Positions 1 to 8,658 of a DNA stretch of 20,011 bases are shown here, one piece after another; the stretch's first letter is position 1; each line of letters opens with the position of its first letter. Origin of the DNA: Pseudomonadota bacterium (lineage in GTDB: Bacteria > Pseudomonadota > Gammaproteobacteria > Burkholderiales > Burkholderiaceae); the NCBI GenBank assembly GCA_021778935.1, contig JAJYBQ010000015.1:1-20011 (forward strand), in the 5' to 3' direction. The position numbers and the translations under genes are program-made. The notes beneath the pieces are model-generated. The model was not told the origin of the DNA, did not search any database, and worked only from the letters and a program-made list of their open reading frames with translations.

Positions 1-1649
1 TTCCGTACTACTCGAATATCGGGCGCAATTACGACTATACGTTCACGCCGTACATCCTCCCGAGCCGGGGAACGTTGCTGGGCAACGAATTCCGCTTCCT
101 GACGCCGGAAACCAGGGGAACCGTCAACTACGACGTGATGCCGCACGACCGCGGAACCGGGACGATGCGCGACCACATGGTGCTATCGACCCAATATGAC
201 GGTCCTGCGGGGCTCTCGGCGGGGATCAACTACAACCGGGTTTCCGACCCCAACTTCCTGATCGATTTCTCGCAGAACATCCTGGCATCGTCGCCGCAGG
301 AACTGCCGCAGGAGGCCTATCTCAACTATGCGAAGACGTACTGGACGACCACGCTGCGGGTGCAGGAAAGCCAGACGCTCGTGCCCTTGCTCCTGCCGTA
401 CGACCCCGGGCCGTATCAACGCGTGCCCGACCTTACGGTTCAGGGACAGCACCTCGACTGGAACGGGTTCGACGTAACCGGATTTTTCGACGCGACGCAC
501 TTCACCCATCCGGCGATCAATCCGTATTTCGTCGTGCCGGCGTCGAACCCGAAATACGATGCCCCGGAGACCTTCAATCCGGGGTTCTATACGCAAAGCG
601 GCTCGCGGTTCATCTTCAATCCGGAGGTGAGCTATCCAATCCTTTCACCGGGATGGTTCATCATTCCGAAGGTGCAGTGGAATGCCACGTACTATCAGCT
701 CGATCCGATGTACAACTACGGCAATACATCGACCACCCGTACGGTGCCGACCGCATCGTTCGATACGGGGCTGGTCTTTGATCGGTCGATCCGCTGGCTG
801 GGCGCGGACGCGCGGCAGACGCTGGAGCCGCGGATGTATTACGCGTTCGTTCCCTACCGCAATCAGTCGCTGCTGCCGAACTTCGACAGCACGGTATCGG
901 ACCTCACGTTCGCGCAGTTGTTCGCGCCGAACATCTTTACCGGCTATGACCGCGTGGCGCAGGCCAATGAAGTGACGACCGCCCTGACCAGCCGCATCAT
1001 CGACAGCGCCAGTGGCGCAGAGCGGCTGCGCGTCGGGGTCGGGCAGCGATTTTATTTCTCGCCGCAGATGGTAACGCTGCCCGGCGTGCCTCCGACCACC
1101 AGCCCCACCTCCGATACGCTCTTTCTCGCCGATGCATCGATGGGGAGCAAATGGAGCGTCAACATGAGCGTGGACTATTCCACCGTGACCAGCCAGACCG
1201 CGCTGGCTTCCTTCGGCCTGCATTGGCAGCCGCGGGAAACCTCGGTCGTGAACTTCACCTATCAGTACGAGACGCCCTACTACACCGGTTATCCGATCAA
1301 CAATTACGGGTTTTCCACGCAATGGCCGCTGTCGAAGAGCTGGTACGGCGTGGGGGCGTTGAACTACTCGGTCGCCAACCACAGTTGGGTGGAATCGCTG
1401 GCGGGGCTGGAGTACCGCGCCGATTGCTGGGTGGGGCGGATGATATTCTCGCGCTACGCGATTCCGTACCCGGTCGCGTTGGGACAGTTCAGCAATTTGT
1501 ACACGACGACGTATTTCTTCCAGATCCAGCTGAACGGACTGGCCAGCGTCGGCACCAATCCCATGGGCCTGCTGCAGAGTAACATTCTGGGCTATCAATC
1601 GATCAGCCCGCCGCGGCCTCCGCCGGGTCCGTTCGATTTTTACCAGTGA
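1..1649 (+). CDS. lptD: LPS-assembly protein LptD, C-terminal part (5' end outside window)
   Basis: This is the outer-membrane beta-barrel that inserts lipopolysaccharide into the outer leaflet together with the lipoprotein LptE. The reading frame is open from base 3, so the gene runs in from the left. An internal ATG at 75 is not the start: the residues before it (PYYSNIGRNYDYTFTPYILP) are the family's typical barrel entry. The rest shows alternating aromatic/polar beta-strand texture, a conserved C-terminal region (GLEYRADCWVGR), and ends seven bases before surA. A single Cys is present where E. coli LptD has a Cys-Cys pair. The N-terminal OstA/LptA-like domain lies outside the window. Adjacency to surA, the chaperone for this barrel, supports the call. 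Confidence 0.95.
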   Translation, partial: PYYSNIGRNYDYTFTPYILPSRGTLLGNEFRFLTPETRGTVNYDVMPHDRGTGTMRDHMVLSTQYDGPAGLSAGINYNRVSDPNFLIDFSQNILASSPQELPQEAYLNYAKTYWTTTLRVQESQTLVPLLLPYDPGPYQRVPDLTVQGQHLDWNGFDVTGFFDATHFTHPAINPYFVVPASNPKYDAPETFNPGFYTQSGSRFIFNPEVSYPILSPGWFIIPKVQWNATYYQLDPMYNYGNTSTTRTVPTASFDTGLVFDRSIRWLGADARQTLEPRMYYAFVPYRNQSLLPNFDSTVSDLTFAQLFAPNIFTGYDRVAQANEVTTALTSRIIDSASGAERLRVGVGQRFYFSPQMVTLPGVPPTTSPTSDTLFLADASMGSKWSVNMSVDYSTVTSQTALASFGLHWQPRETSVVNFTYQYETPYYTGYPINNYGFSTQWPLSKSWYGVGALNYSVANHSWVESLAGLEYRADCWVGRMIFSRYAIPYPVALGQFSNLYTTTYFFQIQLNGLASVGTNPMGLLQSNILGYQSISPPRPPPGPFDFYQ

Positions 1650-1656
1650 GTTCCGG

Positions 1657-3015
1657 ATGATGAATTGCGAGCAAAATGCGGCGCGGTGGGTGTCGCGGAC
1701 GTGGCGCCAGGCGGCGCTGTCGGCGGCCATCGCGGTGGCGGGTTTCCTGGCGGTGGTGCCGGCACAGGGCGCCGCGCCGCACCTGCTCGACCGGGTGGTC
1801 GCGGTGGTCAACGACGATGTGATCACGCAAGGGGAACTGGACTACCGGATGCAGCTTGCCGAAGCCCAGCTCGCGCGCCAGCACATTCCCATGCCGCCGG
1901 AGGATGTGCTGCGCAAGCAGGTGCTGGAACGGATGATCCTCGACCGGGCCCAGCTGCAGCTGGCGCAGGAGACCGGCCTGCGGGTGGATGACGCGACCGT
2001 CAACGCGGCCATCGCCCGCATGGCGCAGCAGAACGGCATGACCTTGGCGCAGATGCGTACCAAGGTCGAGGCCGACGGCGTGCCGTTCGATCGGTTTCGC
2101 GAGGACATGCGCAATGAAATCACGATCATGCGGCTGCGCGATCGGGAGGTCGACGCCCATATCCAGGTCACGGAGGGCGAGATCGACGACTATCTCGCCG
2201 CGCAGGCGAAGGCGGCCCACCGCGCCGAGGAATATGACGTCGCGCAGATCCTGATCGGCGTGCCCGAGGTGGCAAGCCCGGCGTATGTCGAACGCGCCCG
2301 GGCCCGGGCAGAAGAACTGATCTCCCAGATCCGGGGTGGGGCCGATTTCGGCCGACTGGCGGCCGGCTATTCCTCCGCTCCCGAAGCGCTGCAGGGCGGT
2401 GACCTGGGATGGCGCAGCCTCGATCGCCTGCCCAGCCTGTTTGCCAACGCGGTGCGCAATCTTGCGCCCGGCGGGATTGCCCTGGTACGCAGCCCCGTGG
2501 GGTTCCATATCCTGAAGCTCGTCGGCAGGCGCGGGGTGTCCGAGGGGCAGTTCTCCGACAAGCCGGTGATGCAGATCCACGCGCGGCATATCTTGTTGCG
2601 GGTGACCGACGCGATGCCCGAGGAAGAGGTCGTCCGGCGGCTGCAGGATCTGCGCAAGCGGATCGTGCAGGGGCATGAGGATTTCGGCGAGCTTGCGCGC
2701 CTGTATTCCGCCGATCCGAGTGCAACCCGGGGTGGCGATCTGGGATGGCTCTACCCCGGGGACACCGTTCCGGCGTTCGAACATGCGATGGACGCGCTGA
2801 AAGTGGGCGAAGTGAGCCAACCGGTGAAAAGCCCGTTCGGCTGGCACCTCATCCAGGTCCTGGCCAAGCGTGTCGAACAGCCGTCGATCGAGCGCAAGCG
2901 GATGGAGGCGCGGCAGGTGCTGCGCTCGCGCAAGTCCGAGGAGGCGACGCAGGAGTGGCTGCGGCAGTTGCGGGATCGGTCGTACGTCGAATACCGCCTC
3001 GGCAACAATCCGTGA
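1657..3015 (+). CDS. surA: Periplasmic chaperone / peptidyl-prolyl isomerase SurA
   Basis: SurA escorts unfolded outer-membrane proteins, including LptD, across the periplasm to the BAM complex. The 452-residue product starts with a hydrophobic signal peptide (about residues 18-39, cleavage near AQGA). The SurA N-terminal chaperone domain follows, opening with [15 protein letters not shown]. Two parvulin-type PPIase domains come next, at about residues 190-291 (ending [10 protein letters not shown]) and 305-406 ([10 protein letters not shown] to [11 protein letters not shown]), then a C-terminal helix. The length is slightly above the E. coli protein (428). Two ATG codons are adjacent (1657 and 1660); the first is used here. 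The gene follows lptD by 7 bp and its stop overlaps the pdxA GTG start, so it is co-transcribed and probably translationally coupled. Confidence 0.96.
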   Translation: MMNCEQNAARWVSRTWRQAALSAAIAVAGFLAVVPAQGAAPHLLDRVVAVVNDDVITQGELDYRMQLAEAQLARQHIPMPPEDVLRKQVLERMILDRAQLQLAQETGLRVDDATVNAAIARMAQQNGMTLAQMRTKVEADGVPFDRFREDMRNEITIMRLRDREVDAHIQVTEGEIDDYLAAQAKAAHRAEEYDVAQILIGVPEVASPAYVERARARAEELISQIRGGADFGRLAAGYSSAPEALQGGDLGWRSLDRLPSLFANAVRNLAPGGIALVRSPVGFHILKLVGRRGVSEGQFSDKPVMQIHARHILLRVTDAMPEEEVVRRLQDLRKRIVQGHEDFGELARLYSADPSATRGGDLGWLYPGDTVPAFEHAMDALKVGEVSQPVKSPFGWHLIQVLAKRVEQPSIERKRMEARQVLRSRKSEEATQEWLRQLRDRSYVEYRLGNNP

Positions 3016-3974
3016 GCTCGCCGCGGATCGCGATCACGACCGGTGAGCCGGCGGGAGTCGGCCCGGAAGTGGCGCTGCGGGTGGCGGCCGAGTGCGGTGC
3101 GCCATGCGATCTGGTGGGCGATGCGGCGTTTCTGGAGTCCGTCGCGCGTGCGCTTGGTCTCGCGTGGCCGCCCGCCGGTCCCGTCCGCGTCGTGCATGAG
3201 CCCCTGGCCGCGCCGGTACGCCCCGGCGTGCCGGATCCGCGCAATGCGCCCTATGTGCTGCGGCTGCTCGATCGCGCGCTGGCATCCTGGCGTGCCGGGG
3301 AAGTCGGCGCGATCGCGACCGCGCCGGTCCACAAGGCGGTGATCAACGACGCGGGGATCGCGTTTTCCGGTCACACCGAATATCTCGCCGCGGCCACAGG
3401 GACGCCGGAAGTCGTGATGATGCTGGTGGGCGGAGGGTTGCGTGTAGCCCTGGCGACCACCCATCTTGCGCTTGCGGCCGTGCCGGCGGCGATCACGCGG
3501 ACCCGGCTGGATGCGGCGCTGGACATCCTCCATCGCGACCTGCATCACCGGTTCGGCATTGCGGAGCCCCACATCGCGGTGACGGGGCTGAATCCGCATG
3601 CCGGTGAGGGCGGACATATGGGGCGGGAGGAAATCGACGTCATCGCGCCGGCGCTGGAGGCCGCGCGTGCGCGCGGCATCGACGCACGCGGGCCGTGGCC
3701 GGCCGATACGGTGTTTGCCGCCCAGAAGCGCGAGCGCACCCGCGCCGACGCGATCCTTGCGATGTACCATGATCAGGGGCTTGCGACGCTCAAGTACGCG
3801 AGTTTCGGCGGCGGCGTGAACGTCACCTTGGGACTTCCCTTGCCCCGCACCTCGGTCGATCACGGTACCGCACTCGATATCGCGGGCCGGGGCGTGGCCG
3901 ACGCGGGAAGCATGCGGGAGGCGGTGCATCTGGCGGTCGAACTCGCGGAACGGGAGACGAGGGGGTATGGATGA
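3012..3974 (+). CDS. pdxA: 4-hydroxythreonine-4-phosphate dehydrogenase PdxA
   Basis: PdxA oxidises 4-phosphohydroxy-L-threonine, the NAD-dependent step before PdxJ in DXP-dependent pyridoxal 5'-phosphate synthesis in the cytoplasm. The 320-residue product opens with [14 protein letters not shown]. It carries the metal-binding histidines in their family contexts: ATTH (H151), LNPHAGE (H196) and YHDQG (H253). The SGHTEYL motif is near residue 120 and the C-terminal [12 protein letters not shown] signature is present. The start is taken as GTG at 3012 because it sits in a GTGA overlap with the surA stop and gives the family's N-terminus. The open frame continues upstream to 2745, but that stretch is only a shadow of surA. 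The C-terminus overlaps rsmA by 8 bp. Confidence 0.96.
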   Translation: MSSPRIAITTGEPAGVGPEVALRVAAECGAPCDLVGDAAFLESVARALGLAWPPAGPVRVVHEPLAAPVRPGVPDPRNAPYVLRLLDRALASWRAGEVGAIATAPVHKAVINDAGIAFSGHTEYLAAATGTPEVVMMLVGGGLRVALATTHLALAAVPAAITRTRLDAALDILHRDLHHRFGIAEPHIAVTGLNPHAGEGGHMGREEIDVIAPALEAARARGIDARGPWPADTVFAAQKRERTRADAILAMYHDQGLATLKYASFGGGVNVTLGLPLPRTSVDHGTALDIAGRGVADAGSMREAVHLAVELAERETRGYG

Positions 3975-4758
3975 ACACCGCGCGCGGCGCCGCTTCAGCC
4001 AGAACTTCCTCCACGATCCCGGCATCATCGCCCGTATCGTCGCGGCGATCGATCCGCAACTTGGGCAGCACATCGTCGAAATCGGTCCCGGGCTGGGAGC
4101 GATCACCGAACATCTGATCGCACGTGCGGGGCGTATCACGGCAATCGAGATCGACCGCGACCTCGCAGCGCGCCTGCGGGAGCGGTTCGAGCCTGCGCAA
4201 CTCGAATTGATCGAGGCCGATGCGCTGACCGTGAATTGGCGCGACGTCGCGCGCACCGACGAGGGCGCGCTGCGCATTGCCGGGAACCTGCCGTACCATA
4301 TCTCCACGCCGTTGCTGTTTGCGCTGCTGCCGATTGCCGATCGGGTGCGCGACCAGCATTTCATGCTGCAGAAGGAGGTGGTGGACCGCATGGCTGCGCG
4401 GCCGGGCGGCAAGGACTACGGCCGGCTTTCCGTGATGCTGCAATTCCGTTATCGCATCGAGCGCCTTTTCCTGGTTCCGCCCGGCGCGTTCCGCCCCGCG
4501 CCCGCGGTGCAGTCGGCGATCGTGCGCATGCGGCCGGTCGCGGCGGCGGATCTCCCGGAGGTCGATGCGGAAACCTTCGCCAAGGTCGTCACGGCCGGAT
4601 TCACGCAGCGGCGCAAGACGCTGCGCAACGCGCTTTCCCGGATCCTGCCGGACGCGGCGATCGAGTCCGCACTGGTCGATCCCGGCGCGCGCGCGGAAAC
4701 GCTGGATGTCGCGGCGTTTGTGCGCCTCGCCCGTGCCGCGCAGGAGATTTCGGCATGA
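3967..4758 (+). CDS. rsmA: 16S rRNA (adenine1518-N6/adenine1519-N6)-dimethyltransferase RsmA (KsgA)
   Basis: RsmA dimethylates two adjacent adenosines in the 3'-terminal hairpin of 16S rRNA during late 30S assembly, using S-adenosylmethionine. The 263-residue product has the entry motif FSQNFL (residues 10-15) and the SAM-binding motif VEIGPGLG (37-44). The catalytic motif IV is NLPYHIS (from residue 107), and the C-terminal [12 protein letters not shown] stretch is typical of KsgA. The length is close to E. coli KsgA (273). ATG 3967 overlaps the pdxA end by 8 bp, and its TGA overlaps the ATG of the following small membrane gene. Confidence 0.97.
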   Translation: MDEHRARRRFSQNFLHDPGIIARIVAAIDPQLGQHIVEIGPGLGAITEHLIARAGRITAIEIDRDLAARLRERFEPAQLELIEADALTVNWRDVARTDEGALRIAGNLPYHISTPLLFALLPIADRVRDQHFMLQKEVVDRMAARPGGKDYGRLSVMLQFRYRIERLFLVPPGAFRPAPAVQSAIVRMRPVAAADLPEVDAETFAKVVTAGFTQRRKTLRNALSRILPDAAIESALVDPGARAETLDVAAFVRLARAAQEISA

Positions 4759-4976
4759 CGCTTCCCAGCCCTGCCTACCTTGCCGGAATGCTGTTGTTCA
4801 GCCTGATCGGATTCGCCGCCTTCCGCTACGGCGGGAAGTCCGACATGCCGGCGGTCAAGTGGATTGGGGCCGCGTTGATGGTATATCCCTATGCGATCGC
4901 CGACACATGGTTGATCTACGTGGTCGGCGTGGCGCTCTGCGTCGCGATGTACTGGCTGCGCGATTGGGGTGCCTGA
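4755..4976 (+). CDS. Small membrane protein, two predicted TM segments
   Basis: This 73-residue protein starts in an ATGA overlap with the rsmA stop, so its translation is probably coupled to rsmA. Two hydrophobic segments are visible (about residues 8-24 and 50-66), with the sequence ALMVYPYAIADTW between them. The overall pattern (a GxxxFxYG turn, then a LMxxPY motif) resembles a family of about 70-residue proteobacterial membrane proteins often labelled 'amino acid transport protein'. That label has no firm functional basis that I know of. No catalytic residues are visible. It closes the left operon; the next gene (traG) faces it from the opposite strand 45 bp away. Confidence 0.75.
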   Translation: MTLPSPAYLAGMLLFSLIGFAAFRYGGKSDMPAVKWIGAALMVYPYAIADTWLIYVVGVALCVAMYWLRDWGA

Positions 4977-4996
4977 GCCGGTACGCCGCCGCGATC

Positions 4997-5017
4997 GGGG
5001 TGCCGGGCCCGCATCCC
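4997..5017 (+). terminator. Possible terminator hairpin for the lptD-rsmA operon
   Basis: A 7-bp stem (4997-5003 with 5011-5017, one G-U pair on the + strand transcript) encloses a 7-nt loop in the convergent gap between the small membrane gene and traG. Only a weak run (TTCGTC) follows, so this is not a textbook intrinsic terminator. On the - strand one pair becomes a mismatch, so it would act less well for traG. The position is right; the strength is doubtful. Confidence 0.3.
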
Positions 5018-5021
5018 TTCG

Positions 5022-6833
5022 TCAGGAGGAATCCGGGCTCTTGCGGGTGCGCGCTGTCCTGGCGCCGCCAGCGGTCTTGCTTGCCGGTTTGCGCGCCGCG
5101 GCCTTCGGTGGGCTTTTCGCGCCGCCGCGCGACGCGGCGAGCGGACCCAGGCCGACCGTGCGGTAGACGCGCTGGTTCCAGCGCCGTCCCAGGGGCGAAT
5201 TGACGATCCAGTGGCGGGAGAACGAAATGATCGATGCGCGTGCATGCCACGCGGTCATCAGCGCGGTCTCCATTCGTGCGCTGGCGTGATAGAGGGCGCG
5301 ACCCTCGCCGTAGACGATGCCCAGGGCGAGGGTGGGCAGGCCCATGTAGCCGAGGGAGATCGCAATCGACATCGCACGGCCGGCGGACCAGGAGCCGTGC
5401 GGCGCTCCGCCGACCAGCGAGCCAATCTGCGACAGCGCCGGTTCGATGTCCGCCCATAGATCGAACAGCACGCTCCACAGGCTGACGAACGAGATCGGTC
5501 CGACCATCCATGCGATGGCAACGCGCGCCCGCCCGGGCCAGAGCAGCATCCAGCACCCGATGGTGGAGACGAGAATGGCGATGGTCTTGGCAACCCCCAG
5601 GGTGAATGGCAGCACCGACACCACGAGCGTGGCGAGCGTCCCCAGCATTACCGATGCGATCGTGAGCAGGACGGTGGTGATCGGCTGCTCGAGCCAGGTC
5701 GTTCGGTTGGCCGTGACGTAGCGGTCGGTCGCGGGAATGCGCAGGCGTGCCGCGGTTTCCGGCAACGGCGCCATGGCAAGGGCGCAGTTCGCATCGCTGG
5801 TCCGCTGGCACAGGCTGCCGATCGCGGCCTTCGTCCGTCCGTCGGCGGCGATTCCGGCGGCGGCATCATAGAACACCGATCGGCCGATCTGGTCGTACAG
5901 ATCTTCGATGCGGGAAATCGGTGCCGGGGAGTCGGCCTGCGGGAGTTGGGCGCGCAGCGTTGCCGCGAGGGTGTCGGCATGCCGGATCGCGTCGTCGTAC
6001 GCCGGGGCGTTGTGCAGGCGCCACGGCGGTTCCGGAATCGCGCCGGCGCTGCGCAGGCTGAAGGGGATTTGCGCCGCATTGCCGGGCGCCGCGGGGATGG
6101 TCCACGGCTGCGCGCCGGCATCGTTGGTGGTCTGGTTGATGAGCGGCGCCTGCGCGCGCAGCAGCGTTCCCAGGTCGATGCCGGCGGCGCCGAGCGCGGT
6201 TCGCACGGCTTGTGCCTCGGCCGCAGCCTCCGTGCCGATGAACTGCGGGACGTTGGGCGCGGGCGCGAGCAGGGTGGGCAGCAGACCGCTCGCGGCGATC
6301 CGGCTCGCCAGAGCGGGATTGTCATGCAGGATCTGCGGCACGATGTCGTGCCGCCAGATGATCTCATTGGCCTTGAGTTGCGGCTCATCGAGCAGGGCGG
6401 CATCGTGCGCGATCGCATCCACCTGCGCGGTGACGCCGGGAACCACGAACGCCGGACTCTGGTGGGTGAGCGCGTGCAGGCTGACCGCGGCGTTCGCTCC
6501 CAGGCGTTCGATCCAGTACGTCAGGTGGGGCGCCGCGCCGGTGCTGGTGCCGAAGAGTCGTTCGACTTCACCCGGCGCACCATAATCGAGGGTGGTGAGA
6601 TCGACGCGCTGCGGCACCAGGGTGAGCACACTTGCCAGGGCAAGGCAGGCAAGATGGCGCAGCCAGATGATCGGCTGACCGGCGATTGCGCTCTGCAACA
6701 TCGCGGCGATCAACCCCGCGGCAGCGAGCAGGTAGAACAGCCAGGCAAGAGACGGATTCGCGAGCGCGGCATCGATGCGGCCGACCAGGGCATAGGCCCC
6801 GGCCGTGAACAAGTCGACGAATTGTTCGCCCAT
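5022..6833 (-). CDS. traG: TraG-like inner-membrane T4SS protein (N-terminal-domain type, short)
   Basis: TraG of F-type systems is a polytopic inner-membrane protein needed for pilus assembly; in F its long periplasmic C-terminal part also serves mating-pair stabilisation. This 603-residue protein has two N-terminal membrane segments (about residues 28-50 and 57-74) and a long periplasmic region. A cluster of about four hydrophobic segments follows (roughly residues 375-500: TVLLTIASVMLGTLATLVV, AILVSTIGCWMLLW, IAWMVGPISFVSLW, ISLGYMGLPTLALGIV). This is the TraG N-terminal-domain layout. F TraG has about 938 residues, so the C-terminal stabilisation region is absent. Instead there is a tail of about 30 residues rich in Lys, Arg, Ala and Pro. 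It is last in the operon, 10 bp after traH. Confidence 0.8.
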   Translation of the reverse strand: MGEQFVDLFTAGAYALVGRIDAALANPSLAWLFYLLAAAGLIAAMLQSAIAGQPIIWLRHLACLALASVLTLVPQRVDLTTLDYGAPGEVERLFGTSTGAAPHLTYWIERLGANAAVSLHALTHQSPAFVVPGVTAQVDAIAHDAALLDEPQLKANEIIWRHDIVPQILHDNPALASRIAASGLLPTLLAPAPNVPQFIGTEAAAEAQAVRTALGAAGIDLGTLLRAQAPLINQTTNDAGAQPWTIPAAPGNAAQIPFSLRSAGAIPEPPWRLHNAPAYDDAIRHADTLAATLRAQLPQADSPAPISRIEDLYDQIGRSVFYDAAAGIAADGRTKAAIGSLCQRTSDANCALAMAPLPETAARLRIPATDRYVTANRTTWLEQPITTVLLTIASVMLGTLATLVVSVLPFTLGVAKTIAILVSTIGCWMLLWPGRARVAIAWMVGPISFVSLWSVLFDLWADIEPALSQIGSLVGGAPHGSWSAGRAMSIAISLGYMGLPTLALGIVYGEGRALYHASARMETALMTAWHARASIISFSRHWIVNSPLGRRWNQRVYRTVGLGPLAASRGGAKSPPKAAARKPASKTAGGARTARTRKSPDSS

Positions 6834-6843
6834 GACGCCGCAG

Positions 6844-8187
6844 TCAGTAATTTGCGAACAGATTCAGCAGGTCGCGCATGCCGAATTGCGGTCCGGATCG
6901 GGAATTCCCCAGCGCGTCGGCGCGCGCGGCGGCTTGGGCCTGAACGGCATCCAATGCATCGATCCGGGTGCGTGCCAGGCCGGCGCGTGCCTCCTCGACT
7001 TTCGTGAGGACGTTCGCCTCGTCAATCAGATTTCCGATTGCCGCGTGCAGTCGGGTCTGACGCGCGCGGATTTCGGCTGCGTCCGCGGCGATTCCCGGTT
7101 TGGCGTCGATGCGATCGGTCCGTTCGTACAGATCGAGCAGGCGCGAGTACATTGCACTGACGGAAAGCTGCGACGCGAGCGCGTCCTTGTAGAGTGCGCG
7201 TGCCGCGGGGTCGAGGAGACGCACGCTTTGAAACGCGCCGGATGAAACGGTTTGGAAAGCGTCGGTGGGCAGGCATCCGGCGGGGTCGGGGGTCGTGGCG
7301 AGCAGCGCGTTGCTGTCACAGGCGGGGATCTGCGACGGGTCGGTGCCGGAATCGATGCGGTCGAGTGCCGCGCGCGACAGCGTGCGGTAACGGTTTGCCA
7401 TGGATGCGACCGTCAGGCGCGGGGAGCGGATCTGGAATGCACCGTTGGCGATGCGTCCGTCGGGAAGCAGCGCGAGCAGGGCATCGCCGTCCGGCGTCGG
7501 ATTCCATGTGGTGTAGCGGCGAAGGAACTCCGCAGTGGATGCGGTGGCGGCGAGATTCAAGGTGGCAAATTGATGCTGCACCGAGCAGATCCGATAGGCG
7601 AGGGTGGGGGAAGAACCGCTCGCAATTTGCTGCCCATAGCATTCGTTGCCGGCTTCGGCCATCGTGGTTGCACCGAGGCTTTCGCCCCGAGCACGGTCCG
7701 CTTGGGCGTTGCAGGCCTGGGTGAATGCAAAGAACCGCGCCGCGTATTTCTTGTCCAGCATGTCGAGTACCGATGCAATGGTCGGACTGGCGTAGGAAAG
7801 TGTGATGAGGTAGTTCGCGACCGCGGCCTGGGCGCCGGAGAGCAGCATCTGGCGCAGTTCGGTCAGCAGTTCGGTCGGGGCGAACGTCTGGAGGAAGCTG
7901 TTGAAGTCGATTCCCGAGCAACCGAGTTGCGCCGCGCCGCCGAAGGAGACTCCCGCCGAAACCGATGCCGGGGGCGTGTACGCGGGCTCCGCACCTGTAC
8001 CGAGGATCGCGCCGAGACGCGAGTCGGATATCGATTCCGAAAACGGCGCGGCGTTTCCCGGCAGGAACTGCTGCGCCGAGGAAGCCCAGGGAACGACGAG
8101 GATCCACGACAGCGCGAGGCAACGGGCCCGCCGCCCCGGACGTCGCCGGATCCATTGGGGTCGATCGCGCAATCGTGGCCGGATCAT
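6844..8187 (-). CDS. traH: TraH-like periplasmic T4SS protein
   Basis: TraH is a periplasmic, disulfide-containing protein of the F-type system needed for pilus extension. The 447-residue product (F TraH about 458) has an Arg-rich N-terminus and a signal peptide (LALSWILVVPWASSAQ). A LGCSGIDFNSFL motif recalls the GCGGID motif of TraH, and the C-terminal third is Ala-rich and helical. Six Cys lie in the mature region, consistent with disulfides. The Gly-rich segment before the motif in F TraH is not obvious. The helical/Cys pattern also resembles the integrating-conjugative-element family typified by PFL_4711, so the exact family is uncertain. Position just before traG supports TraH. ATG 8187 overlaps the orf153 stop (ATGA); the open frame reaches 8607 but only shadows orf153 there. 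Confidence 0.62.
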   Translation of the reverse strand: MIRPRLRDRPQWIRRRPGRRARCLALSWILVVPWASSAQQFLPGNAAPFSESISDSRLGAILGTGAEPAYTPPASVSAGVSFGGAAQLGCSGIDFNSFLQTFAPTELLTELRQMLLSGAQAAVANYLITLSYASPTIASVLDMLDKKYAARFFAFTQACNAQADRARGESLGATTMAEAGNECYGQQIASGSSPTLAYRICSVQHQFATLNLAATASTAEFLRRYTTWNPTPDGDALLALLPDGRIANGAFQIRSPRLTVASMANRYRTLSRAALDRIDSGTDPSQIPACDSNALLATTPDPAGCLPTDAFQTVSSGAFQSVRLLDPAARALYKDALASQLSVSAMYSRLLDLYERTDRIDAKPGIAADAAEIRARQTRLHAAIGNLIDEANVLTKVEEARAGLARTRIDALDAVQAQAAARADALGNSRSGPQFGMRDLLNLFANY

Positions 8188-8645
8188 GGGTGGATTCCTG
8201 ATGGTGGGCTCGGAAAAGGAAGAAGTGCGCCGCCGGCAGGACTTCCCTGCTGCAGCGCGGTCATGCGCTGTGCAACGTATGCGGCAACGGCAAGCGTTTT
8301 CTCTTGTGTCCGGATCCACGCCCGGATGTTGTCGTCGGTCGGATCGAGCAGCGCGCGCACGGCTTCCTGCGGGGGTTTGCCGTAATTGGCAAGGAATGCT
8401 GCAACGTTCGCGTCGAGCCCTTGCTTGCGGGCTACGGCCTGTGCTTGTTGCGCCAGGGTCGCACAGCGTGTCCAGCCGGGTCGCAGCGCGGAGTGGCAGT
8501 CCACGATGCGAGGGCCCGGATCTCCCGCGGCGGACGCGTCCCGATCGGAGCGTTTTGTGGGGGGCCATGGCTGCGCCTGGCTTGGGTCGATGACGAACAG
8601 GGCGCACCAGACGAAGACGAGAAGCCCGGGGGTCGGTCGGCGCAT
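8184..8645 (-). CDS. Secreted protein of unknown function, possibly a TraF-like stub
   Basis: This 153-residue protein has a clear signal peptide (residues 1-24, ending PSQA before QPW). The mature part holds two Cys (in VDCHSALRPGWTRC) and a helical segment, LDPTDDNIRAWIRTQ. That segment is reminiscent of the 'P-D-N-V-x-Y-x-x-L-Q' helix before the thioredoxin-like domain in TraF proteins, and the gene occupies the traF position before traH. TraF of F is about 247 residues and its thioredoxin fold is absent here, so the relation is only suggestive. The ATG at 8645 is chosen over the in-frame ATG at 8669 because GAGGA lies 5 nt upstream and the signal peptide begins there. It overlaps the traH start. 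Confidence 0.6.
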   Translation of the reverse strand: MRRPTPGLLVFVWCALFVIDPSQAQPWPPTKRSDRDASAAGDPGPRIVDCHSALRPGWTRCATLAQQAQAVARKQGLDANVAAFLANYGKPPQEAVRALLDPTDDNIRAWIRTQEKTLAVAAYVAQRMTALQQGSPAGGALLPFPSPPSGIHP

Positions 8646-8649
8646 TGCG

Positions 8650-8654
8650 TCCTC
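8650..8654 (-). promoter_or_regulatory. Ribosome binding site of orf153
   Basis: GAGGA on the - strand, 4-5 nt before ATG 8645. It supports this start over the ATG at 8669, which lies within the end of the upstream gene. Confidence 0.5.
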
Positions 8655-8658
8655 GCGC

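Noticed and set aside
645..1826. Long open frame on the - strand opposite lptD
   Set aside because: Arg/Pro/His-rich shadow of a high-GC gene; lptD on the + strand has clear family sequence.
5946..7007. 353-residue open frame on the + strand within the tra cluster
   Set aside because: Antisense to traG and traH; low-complexity Arg/Gly composition and no recognisable domain.
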